Made by a program: the position numbers and the translations under genes
Assembly (NCBI GenBank): GCA_965220485.1
Contig: OZ244832.1
Coordinates: forward strand, 4,216,001 to 4,280,000
Source: Aldehydirespirator sp965220485
Lineage (GTDB): Bacteria; Actinomycetota; Acidimicrobiia; Acidimicrobiales; Aldehydirespiratoraceae
DNA: 64,000 nucleotides
Direction: 5' to 3'
The notes under the pieces: generated by a model
What the model was told of the DNA's origin: nothing
Database searches by the model: none
What the model saw: the letters and a program-made list of their open reading frames with translations, nothing else
In this document: positions 41,871 to 51,600 of the stretch, in pieces
Layout: each line of letters begins with the position of its first letter
Position numbering within the stretch: position 1 is the first letter of the stretch

Positions 41871-42475
41871 CCGGGGGCCTCGCTCAGCGCCTCGCGAGAT
41901 GTGAACATCGGCCTACCCGCTCGGACTCTAGAGAGTGATGAGCAAGTCCCGAATCGCGCGATCCTCGATCACAAAACCCCAGGTCAGAGGCTTGTGGGTT
42001 GGCCGAAATCGGCATTACTCAGCAGTCTCCTGGGCACGCAGACGGGTGTTCATGGGATCACGGACCCCAGAGATCGAGTGCAAGTTTCGGACCTTAGCCT
42101 GAGTCCACCGGCGCAGTTACGCCGCAGGTGCCAGCATCCGCCGAGACGGCCTCTTGAAGTCGGAGAATACCGCCAACAAGCGGCCATGTGCCCGCCACAT
42201 GGGCAGGAACCTGCTGTGAAACGGCCCCCGTGCCGGAATTGCAGCGCTGAGCGCCCTTTTTGGCCTTCTGCTGCCAATTCGCGCCGCAGATGGTGCCGCA
42301 CCACAAGCCCAGCACGCCCCATCACCGAACCACCGGTGGATTCGGGCTTAGCTGGCGGTCGCCTCGATCCAGATCCCCGAAGTCCTCTGGTCGCTGCCGG
42401 ATTGCCCCGTTCGCGACCTGGCCGGCCTGCTGCGCCGCGGTTGGCGGGAGGAGGCTTCGCGGGCAGGCTGATGCC
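41871..42475. other. Intergenic repeat-rich region
   Basis: No gene supported. It contains TCACAAAACCCCAGGTCAG and its downstream similarity at 41969-42017 (mate inside the palindromic element at 43302-43350), a CATGTG...CACATG hairpin around 42184-42200, and the third copy of the GAATTG...CAATTC hairpin element (42234-42286). Confidence 0.55.
42234..42286. repeat. Third copy of the dispersed hairpin element
   Basis: CGGAATTGCAGCGCTGAGC...CCTTCTGCTGCCAATTCGCG matches the units at 22875 and 22947; here GAATTG pairs with CAATTC exactly. Confidence 0.6.
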
Positions 42476-43264
42476 ATGAGTGAGCTCGATCTGAGCAAGG
42501 ACTTCGAGGACCGTGCCGGCGCGGCGCTGGTGGTGGGGGGCAGCGGCGGTCTTGGCTCTGTGATCGCGGTGGAGCTGGCCGCACGCGGCAGCGACGTGGC
42601 CCTCACATACCGCAGCAACGCCGGCACGGCCGCCGCCACAGCCTCGGAGGTAGAGCGGTGCGGGCGCCGTAGCTGGGTTGCCACGGCCGATCTCACCGAC
42701 GATTCGTCCGCGGCCGCGGCGGTTGCGGAGCTGGCCGACGCGGCGGACGGCCTGCACACGCTGGTGTACGCGGCTGGGCCCGACGTCCCGCAAATGCACC
42801 TGAGCCGCGTGCAGCCGTCCGTGATGCGAGCGCAGCTCGACGCCGACGCGGCCGGTTTCTTCGCCGCAGTCCACGCCGCGCTGCCGCATCTGCGACACTC
42901 CAAGGGCAGCATCGTGGCGGTGACCACGGCCGGCATCGGCAGGTTCCCGGTGCGCGACGGCTTGAGCACCGTCCCCAAAGCGGCCGTCGCGGCCGCGGTG
43001 CGGGGCTTGGCCGCGGAGGAGGGGCGCTTCGGCGTGCGGGCCAACAGCGTGGGTCCGGGGATGCTCATCGACGGCATGGCTCAGCGCCTGATGGCGTCGG
43101 GGGACCTGGACGAGCGAGCCCTGGACGCGGCCCGGGCCAACATCCCCCTGCGCAGCTTCGGCACTGCCGCCGACATAGCGGAGGCCGTGTGCTTCCTGGC
43201 GTCGGACCGGGCCCGCTACATCACCGGCCAGCATCTAGCCGTCGACGGCGGCTACACCGTCTAG
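42476..43264 (+). CDS. Short-chain dehydrogenase-like protein lacking the catalytic Tyr
   Basis: The ATG at 42476 gives 262 residues. The cofactor motif VVGGSGGLGSVIAVELAARG and the C-terminal FLASDRARYITGQHLAVDGG are those of classical SDR/FabG proteins. At the YxxxK position the sequence is GLSTVPKAAVAAA: the Lys is kept but the Tyr is Ser. Hence it may have altered chemistry, use another residue, or be non-catalytic. Its stop codon lies within the left arm of a 107-bp palindromic element. Confidence 0.82.
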   Translation: MSELDLSKDFEDRAGAALVVGGSGGLGSVIAVELAARGSDVALTYRSNAGTAAATASEVERCGRRSWVATADLTDDSSAAAAVAELADAADGLHTLVYAAGPDVPQMHLSRVQPSVMRAQLDADAAGFFAAVHAALPHLRHSKGSIVAVTTAGIGRFPVRDGLSTVPKAAVAAAVRGLAAEEGRFGVRANSVGPGMLIDGMAQRLMASGDLDERALDAARANIPLRSFGTAADIAEAVCFLASDRARYITGQHLAVDGGYTV

Positions 43265-43367
43265 GTGGCTGGTGCCAAACTCCCGAAATGGGGGTTTTGC
43301 GGTCACAAAACCCCAGGTCAGCGACTTGCGAATTGTGGCAAATTGCCATTTAACACCAGCCACCTAG
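43261..43367. repeat. 107-bp palindromic element with 14-bp terminal inverted repeats
   Basis: CTAGGTGGCTGGTG (43261-43274) is the exact inverse of CACCAGCCACCTAG (43354-43367). Inside, GGGGTTTTG (43291-43299) pairs with CAAAACCCC (43306-43314) around a 6-base loop. A partial copy of the inner part (ATCACAAAACCCCAGGTCAG) is at 41968-41987. It looks like a small non-autonomous (MITE-like) element; it may also act as a terminator for the SDR gene. Confidence 0.8.
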
Positions 43368-43431
43368 GACCCGGCTGTACCGCCCGGTCGCCGGTTCCCA
43401 TGGTCGGGGCGGGCGGGTAGCGTCGGGGCCG

Positions 43432-44985
43432 ATGTATCCTGGAGCCCACGCCGCCACCAGTCCCGACAAGCCGGCCCTGATCGTGGCCGGAACGGGCGAG
43501 ACACTCACATACGCGCAGCTTGACGCTGAGGCCAACCAGGTGTCGCGGCTGTTCCGGGAGGCCGGGCTGGTTCCCGGCGACCATGTGGCCTGGTGCCTGG
43601 AGAACCACCGCAGCTTCCTGCCGCTGGCCTGGGGGGCGCACTACGCGGGACTCATCTACACGCCCATCAGCAGCCGTCTCACCGCCGACGAGATCGCCTA
43701 CATCGTCGACAACAGCGGCGCCAAGGCCTTCATCACGTCTAGCTACAAGGCCGCCCAGGCCGCCGAGCTTCTCGACCGGATGGACGGCGTTGACCTGCGC
43801 CTGATGATGGACAGTGTGATCGACGGATATGAGAGTTACGAGCAGGCCGTGGCCGCGGCGTCGCCGGTGCCGCTCGACGGGCGGGTGGTCGGTGTTGACA
43901 TGCTCTACAGCTCCGGCACAACCGGGCGCCCCAAGGGGGTGCTCACCGCCCACGAGCCGGTGCCCATCGAGGAGGCCGAGTCGGTGGTGGCCATCATGTG
44001 CGTGCTGCTTCTCGGCATGTCCGAGGAGTCCGTGTACCTGTCGCCGGCGCCGCTGTACCACGGCGCGCCGCTGCGCTTCACCATGGCCGCGCACAGCATC
44101 GGATGCACTGCGGTGGTGACGGAGCGCTTCGACGCGGCCGAGTTCCTGGCCGCGGTCGAGCGCTTCTCGGTGACCCACACCCAGGTGGTGCCGACCATGT
44201 TCGTGCGGATGCTCAAGCTGCCCGACCAGCAGCGGCTGGCCCACGACGTGTCGTCGCTGGCCGCGGTGCTGCACGCGGCCGCCCCCTGCCCGGTGGAGGC
44301 CAAGCGCCAGATGATCGACTGGTGGGGGCCGATCATCAGCGAGTACTACGCGGGCACGGAGGGCAACGGCTTCACCTTCTGCGACAGCGAGCAGTGGCTG
44401 GCCCACCCCGGCAGCGTGGGGGCGCCCATCAACTGCGAGGTCCACATCGTGGACGACGCCACCGGCGCCGAGGTGCCCGCAGGCACCGAGGGCGCCGTCT
44501 ACTTCAGCGGCGGAAACACCTTCGAGTACCACCTCGACTCCGAGAAGACCCGCGACTCCCGGCTGCCCAACGGCTGGTCCACCATCGGCGACATCGGCCG
44601 GGTGGACGGCGACGGGTTCCTGTACCTGACCGACCGCAAGGCGTACATGATCATCTCGGGCGGGGTGAACGTGTACCCCCAGGAGGCCGAGAACCACCTC
44701 ACCATGCATCCCGCGGTGCTGGACGTGGCCGTGATCGGCGTTCCCGACGACGACCTGGGCGAGGCCGTCAAGGCCATCGTCCAGCCCATGGAGACGCCCG
44801 CCGACGACGAGGCCGCGGCCGCCCTGGAGCGCGACCTGATCGACTACTGCCGGGCCAGCCTGGCGTCGGTCAAGTGCCCCCGCACGGTGGACTTCCGCGA
44901 CGAGCTGCCCCGCGACCAGACAGGCAAGCTCTACAAGCGCCTGCTGCGAGACGAGTACTGGCAAGGCCAAGACCGCCGCATCTAG
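43432..44985 (+). CDS. Acyl-CoA synthetase (AMP-forming ligase)
   Basis: The 517-residue protein has the adenylate-forming signature LYSSGTTGRPKGVL, the YYAGTEGNG motif, the hinge region DRKAYMIISGGVNVYPQE and the C-terminal catalytic Lys in DQTGKLYKRLLRD. It activates a carboxylic acid as acyl-AMP then acyl-CoA. Chain length or aromatic specificity cannot be read from sequence. It follows the SDR gene in the same direction after the palindromic element, so a joint pathway is possible. Confidence 0.9.
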   Translation: MYPGAHAATSPDKPALIVAGTGETLTYAQLDAEANQVSRLFREAGLVPGDHVAWCLENHRSFLPLAWGAHYAGLIYTPISSRLTADEIAYIVDNSGAKAFITSSYKAAQAAELLDRMDGVDLRLMMDSVIDGYESYEQAVAAASPVPLDGRVVGVDMLYSSGTTGRPKGVLTAHEPVPIEEAESVVAIMCVLLLGMSEESVYLSPAPLYHGAPLRFTMAAHSIGCTAVVTERFDAAEFLAAVERFSVTHTQVVPTMFVRMLKLPDQQRLAHDVSSLAAVLHAAAPCPVEAKRQMIDWWGPIISEYYAGTEGNGFTFCDSEQWLAHPGSVGAPINCEVHIVDDATGAEVPAGTEGAVYFSGGNTFEYHLDSEKTRDSRLPNGWSTIGDIGRVDGDGFLYLTDRKAYMIISGGVNVYPQEAENHLTMHPAVLDVAVIGVPDDDLGEAVKAIVQPMETPADDEAAAALERDLIDYCRASLASVKCPRTVDFRDELPRDQTGKLYKRLLRDEYWQGQDRRI

Positions 44986-45021
44986 CGGACCCGCCGCCCG
45001 CGAGCCGCGCCGCGGGTGATC

Positions 45022-45249
45022 AGCAGCCGTCGAGTTGGCGCATGAGGGTGGCCGGCGCGATCCGCCGGGCGGACACGCTGTGATGCCGCCACAGGCGGGG
45101 ATTGACGAGCACCGTGCCGTATCGCCGTCCCACCAGTCGATCTTGAGGACCGGGCGGCGCTGTCCCTAGGAACTAGGAACTTGGGCCAGACCTCGTCGTG
45201 GAAGCCGACGTCGGGCATCTCGGTCACGATGCTCTCCAACGACAGCGCT
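45022..45249 (-). pseudogene. Frameshifted remnant of an unknown gene
   Basis: Two minus frames together look coding: LESIVTEMPDVGFHDEVWPK then, in another frame, YGTVLVNPRLWRHHSVSARR and IAPATLMRQLDGC before a stop at about 45022. Neither frame alone is a convincing gene. No family recognised. Confidence 0.35.
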
Positions 45250-45390
45250 TCAGCTCTCCGTCATCGAGTCGATCACGGCGTGAGCGATCCTTTGGGCAAC
45301 CTCGCTCGGTAGGAGTGTGGCGATGCCGCCGTCGGGGAGCCTGGCGATCCATGTGTCCACATTGGGGAGCTGAAGTGTCAATTCAGCCAC
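45250..45390 (-). CDS. Possible 46-residue protein
   Basis: GTG at 45390 to TGA at 45250 encodes AELTLQLPNVDTWIARLPDG then GIATLLPSEVAQRIAHAVID and SMTES. The composition, amphipathic helix and good codon use make it a plausible small gene. It lies directly upstream of the frameshifted remnant at 45022, and the two might have formed a small operon. Function unknown. Confidence 0.4.
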   Translation of the reverse strand: MAELTLQLPNVDTWIARLPDGGIATLLPSEVAQRIAHAVIDSMTES

Positions 45391-45627
45391 TCCCGGCGAC
45401 CGAGAGTCGTCTCGGATCCAGTGGCGGTAGCCGGAGCGATCTGGAACCGACCAGAAGAACCGTCGTCAAGGTTGCTCCTCCATCGGCCAGAACCTACAGG
45501 TCGGCGGCGGCACCCCCATGGACCCCTGAACCGGTCCAACGGCACACACGCCCAAGTGTGCAGAAGTGGTTGACCTTCGCAGGAACGGCGTCCTGAGGCC
45601 TGTCCTGGCGGGAACCTTGTAGCTTGG

Positions 45628-48600
45628 ATGGCGGTGTCCCTGTCGTGTCGGGTGAGACGTCTAGCGCTCTTGGCCTTCTGCGCTACGGGGTGCCTCCTGC
45701 TGGCGGGCGGCGATGCCCGGGCCCAGACCCCCGACGTGCCGGATGCGCCTGAGGCGGTGGCGGCCTACAGCCTCGCGGACGAGCAACTGGAGGTGCGCTG
45801 GTCGTCGTCCGACTTCGCGTCCACCACCGGCTACAAAGTGCAGTGGCGCTCCGGCGACGAGGAGTACGACTCGTCGCGTCAGGCGTCAGTCGATCCCTCG
45901 ACGAGCCTGGTGAGCGGCTCGTCCACCGACTCCACCAAGAGGTACAAGCACACGATCACGGGGCTGACGAACAGCACCCAGTACACCGTGCGGGTCGTGG
46001 CGACGAACGCTGGAGGTGACAGCGACGTGTCGCCCGAGACGACCGGCACGCCTCGATCAGAGCCTGGGCAGCCTAGCCAGTTCATAGAGAACGAGGTCGT
46101 CAACATGCATGAGAGCGCCTACCCGTGGCTGCGTGAGACATGGGACTATGTGACCGCTCAAAGCGTCTCTGTGGAGTTCCATCCGCATTCCGGCAACAGC
46201 GTCACCGTGTGGTGCTCACCGGACCGCCCCATGGAGTCGAATCTGAGGAAGTGCTATGCCGAAGCGATATCCATCGGCAGGAGCAGTCCGCGGCTGATTC
46301 CTGCGATCACACATGAACTGGCTCGCATATTCACGCTGGCCAACGGTTTGGCGGATCAGCCCGCTCCGCTGGGCATAGCTCATGTGTATTTCTACGAATT
46401 GGGCCTGAATCGCTCATTCTGCCCACCCGCCGAGCTCTTCGCCGACGTATTGATGACACTCGTGCACGGGAGCCTCACTCGCACCACCAGCACCTACTGG
46501 TCTCAGTGTCCCGGCACGCCCGACGCCGTGACCGACGAGGCCCTGGCTGTAGTGCGGAGCGCGGCCGCCGGAGAGACGCCGTCGTGGTTGTCCGACACCT
46601 ACGACGACGCTGACGGCGAACCGGATCTGGAGCGGCTGTGGGCCGACGTGAAGGACATGGCACGAGCCAAGCACCGCTCCGCGGCCGTGTTCCAGCTCCG
46701 CGACGCGTTCGGGGGCTACTGCGACAACGAGAAGGCCACTGACGCCGCTTTCGGCACCGGCGCCGCCCGCAACCCGTGGAGCAACGGCGGGTGCGTGCCG
46801 GAGGCGCCCCGCGATCCGGCCCTGGCCATCACCGGCGGCTTCGGGAGCGGCGGCTCGCTGACCGCGACCTGGGCGCCGCCCGCCGGCGACGGCGGATCGC
46901 CGATCTTGGGCTACAGGGTGCAGTTCAAGTTCGGTTCCGAGGAGTACAACACGTTGCTCCAAACGGTCGCCCGCGATCTCGCGAGGCTTCACGTCGATTG
47001 GATCAACCTGTCCGAGAACGTCGCGTTCACGGTGCGGATCCTGGCCTTCAACCAGAACGGTGACGGCGCGTACTCGGCCGAGACGACGGCCACGCCGACG
47101 GCGCCCGACATGACCGCGCCGGTGCTGCGGGGGGCGCGGGTGGACGGCTCGACGCTCGTGCTGAGCTACGGCGAAACGGTGGACTCGTCGTCGCAGCCGG
47201 CGGTCGGCGCCTTTACGGTGCAGGTCGCAGCGGTCGACCGCGCCGTCACGGGCGTCTCGGTGGGGGATCTCTCGGTCACCCTGACGCTGGCCTCGGCGGG
47301 CGAGGCCGTGACGGTCACCTACACCGCGCCGTCCGGGTCGGGTGCGAGCCCGATCCAGGATCTGGTGGGCAACGACGCCGCGGGCCTGTCCGGCCAGGAA
47401 GTGCGCAACGATACCACCGCGGCGGCGATCGTCTCGGATCCCGGGACCGACATGACCTATGTGCTCAACGACCAGTTGCGCACCACCTCGGACGTGATCG
47501 ATGTGACGGTCACGTTCGGCCAGAGCGTGAAGGTCACCGGGGATCCCGAGCTGACCCTGCAAGTGGGTAGCACCATGCGACAGGCCGTGTACGTCAGCGG
47601 TTCGGGCACGACCGCGCTGACGTTCCGATACAGGGTGGATGAGGGCGACAAGGACACCGACGGAGTGAGCATCCCGGCGAACCCCATCGGCCGCCGCGCC
47701 GGGACGATCAGGTACGTCTCGGACAGCGTCGAGGCGCCGGCGCGTGTCGAGCTGGCCGCGCAGCCCGGCCACAGAGTGGACGGAGTGCGGCCCGCCCTGG
47801 TCGCGGCCAGCGGCGTGGACAACAGCAGCATCCTCACCCTGACCTGGGACAAGGCGCTGGACGAGGACTCGGTTCCTTCGCCGGACGCCGATGCCTTCGT
47901 AGTGTTGGTGGGCGACGTTGATCGAGAGGTCACCCGCGTCTCGGTTGAGGGCACCTCAGTCGCCTTGACGCTGGCCTCGTCGCTTGCGTCGGGCGACGAG
48001 GGCAGCGTGTCCTACAGAGTGCCGCACAGCAGGCATGATCCGCTCCGGGACACTTTCGGGAACCACCCGGGGGTTTCCAGCCGCGCCACGATCGTGATCG
48101 AGGACGCGGAATTCGCTCCGGAGTTCCCGTCTGCTGAGACCGGCGCCCGCAGCGTGGCCGAGAACACGCCCGCTCGCACCGATATCGGCTCGCCGGTGGC
48201 GGCTGTCGACCTCGACGGCGACGCTCTCACGTACTTGCTGGGCGGTGTCGATGCGGCGTCGTTCGGCATCGTCGCCTCCTCGGGCCAGCTGCTCACCAGG
48301 GACGCCCTCGACTACGAGTCCGAGTCCAGTTATTCGGTCGCCGTCTCGGTGCATGACGGCAAGGACGCCGATGGCAACGCCGACACCACGATCGACGACT
48401 CCGTCGAGGTGGCTGTCACCGTTGCCAATCTCGACGAGGCCGGGACGGTGTCGCTGTCGCCTGCTCAGCTGCGGGTCGGGGCCGTGGTGAGGGCCACGGT
48501 GAGCGACCCGGATGGGAGCGTGAGGTCGGTGAGCTGGCGGTGGGCGAGGTCTTCGGACAGAAGCAGCTGGACCAACGTCAGTTCCGGGTTCAGGGCCGGC

Positions 48601-51600
48601 TACACGCCGGCTGCTGATGACCGGGGCGTGTGGCTGCGGGCCCCGGCGTCCTACCGTGACGGGGAGGGCTCCAACAAGGCGGCGGAGGTCGTGTCGTCGG
48701 GCCCGGTGGGCGGCAGGGCGCCGGCGCCGGAGCTGTCGGTCAAGACGCTGGTGTCGGGGTTGTCGGTTCCTTGGGGGATCGCCTTCGCGCCGGATCAGAC
48801 GATGCTGTTCACCCAGCGGTCGGGCGTGTTGAGCGCCCGGCTGGGCGACGGCACGGTGCAGACCGTCTCCGCCGATCTCAGCGACCTGTTCGCCCGCGGG
48901 GAGACTGGGCTGATGGCCATCGTGGTCGATCCCGGTTTCGCGTCCAACCGGCGATTCTACACCTGTCAGGGCCATACCGGTTCCCAGGTGCAGGTGATTG
49001 CTTGGACCATCGACGCCTCCTACACCGCCGCCACCCGGGTCGCTGATCCCCTGGTGGGCGGTCTTCCGTCCCGGGGCCGGCACGGGGGCTGCCGGCTGCG
49101 GTTCGGCCCGCAGGGGTATCTGTGGATCGCGACCGGCGACGCGGCGACCGGGACCAATCCGCAGGATCTGTCGTCGTTGGGCGGCAAGGTCCTGCGGGTC
49201 GACTCCTCGACGGGTGCGGCTGCGCCGGGGAACCCGACCGCGGGGTCGCGGGTGTACACCTACGGGCATCGCAACGTCCAGGGCCTCGCCCTGCGGCCGG
49301 GCACCACCCAGATGTGGTCGGTGGAGCACGGCCCGTCGGTCGACGATGAGATCAACCTGCTGGTCGCGGGGGGCAACTATGGCTGGGACCCGGTGCCGGG
49401 CTACAACGAGAGCGTCCCCATGACCGACCTCGTGAAGTTCCCGGGCGCGGTGGAGGCCAAATGGTCCTCGGGGAATCCGACGCTGGCCGCCAGCGGCGGC
49501 GTCTTCCTCGACGGCGGCGTGTGGGGCCCCTGGGAGGGGCGTCTGGCGGTGGCCTCGCTCAGGAACAGGACACTGCGCGTCTTCGAGTTCACCCCAGCCG
49601 GCGCCCTCGCGAGCGAGATCGTGGTCGGCGCGCTCGGCGGCTACGGCCGGCTGCGGACCCCGATGCTGGGCCCCGACGGAGCGCTGTACGTCTCCACCTC
49701 CAACGGCGGCGGGAGCGACCGGATACTGAGGGTCACCCCTCAGCAGGCGCCGGAGTTCCCGGCGCAGAGCGCCAGCGCCGAGGTGGCTGAGGACACGGGC
49801 ACCGCCTCTGTGGTCGCCACCGTCGCGGCCAGCGACTTCAACCACGACCAGCTCGCCTACACCCTGGGCGGCACCGACGCGGCGTCGTTCAACATCGCGG
49901 ACCCCGCCGTCGGCGAACTGCGAGCCAACGCGGAGCTGGACTACGAGACCAAGCGCACATACCGCGTCACGGTCACCGCCACCGACCCGGACGGCATGAG
50001 CGACAGCATCGCGTTGACCATCGAGGTGACCGACGTCAACGAGGCGCCGGCCGTCTCAGGCGACGCCGCGCCGCGCTTCGCCGAGAACGACCCGAACAAC
50101 CAGACGTACACGGTCGCCGACTACGACGCCGACGATCCCGAGAACGACACCATCACCTGGTCTCTGCCGGCTGGCGACGACCGCGGCGCCTTCACCGTCA
50201 CTTCCAGGGGAGGGGTGCTCAGGTTCAAGGCGCCGCCCGACTATGAGAGCCCCACAGACAGAGACCGCTACAACGACTACGAGGTGGCGGTGCGGGCCTT
50301 CGACGGTACCCACGCCGTCGACTTCGCTGCGATCGTGTCGGTGGTCAATGCCGATGAGGACGGGGAGCTGTCGTTGTCGTCGACCCAGCCCCAGGCCGGA
50401 ACCGCGCTCACGGCTGTCCTCGAGGACCCCGACGGGGCGGTCTCGGGCGTCGGATGGATGTGGGAGCACTCCTCGAACCGGAACAACTGGAATGCCATCA
50501 GCGGCGCCGTCTCGGCCGCCCACACCCCAGTCGCCGCCCACATTGGCAGGTACCTGCGGGTCACCGCCTCCTATAGCGACGGCCACGGCGACGCCAAGAC
50601 GGCGCAGGCAGCACCGGCGAATCCGGTGCGGGCCCAGCCGGTGACCAACAGACCGCCGGAGTTCCCGGCCACCGAGACCGGCATGCGCAGCGTGAACGAG
50701 AACACCGCCGGGGGCCGCCGCATCGGCTCGCCCGTCGCCGCGTCCGATGAGGACGGCAACACCTTGACCTACACCCTCAGCGATGACGATTCCGGGTCCT
50801 TCGACATCGTGGACTCGACCGGTCAGCTGCTCACCAAGAACCCGCTCGACCACGAGGCCGAGCCGGCCTACAGCGTGACGGTGAGGGCCACGGACCCCTC
50901 CGGGCTGTTCGACGAGATCGATGTGACCATCTCGGTTCTCGACGTGAACGAGCCGCCGGTGCTCAGCGGCCGGACCAGCGTCCAACACGACGAGGACTCC
51001 GGGGCTGCGGTGGCCGTCTACACCGCCGAGGACCCCGAGGCGGCCGCGAACCCGGGCCAATCGCCGGTGACCTGGTCGCTTTCCGGCAACGACGGGGGCG
51101 ACTTCACCATCTCCAGCGGCGGCGCGCTGGAGTTCGCGGCCGGACCCGATTTTGAGAATCCCGCCGACACCGGCACCGACAACGTCTACAACGTGATCGT
51201 GCGAGCCTCCGACGGAGCCCTCTCCGGGACGCTCACGGTGACGGTGGCCGTCGCCAACGCCGACGAGGACGGCACGCTGGCGCTTCCATCGCGAGAACCC
51301 GAGGTGGGCACACCCATACAACCCGGGCTCACGGACCCCGACCGCGCCGTGTCCGCGGTGACATGGCAGTGGGAGCGCTCTGCTGACCGAACCATCTGGT
51401 CCTCGATCGAAGGCGCGGCCTCGAATATCTACACCCCGACCGCAGGCGATGTGGGCCACTTCCTGCGCGTGACCGCCTTCTACGCCGACGGGCACGGTTC
51501 CGGCAAGACCGCACAGGCGGCGACGGAAGTCACGGTGCAGCCATCCACCGACCCCGATCCCGGAGGAGGCGGCGGAGGCGGAGGCGGCGGCGGAGGCGCT

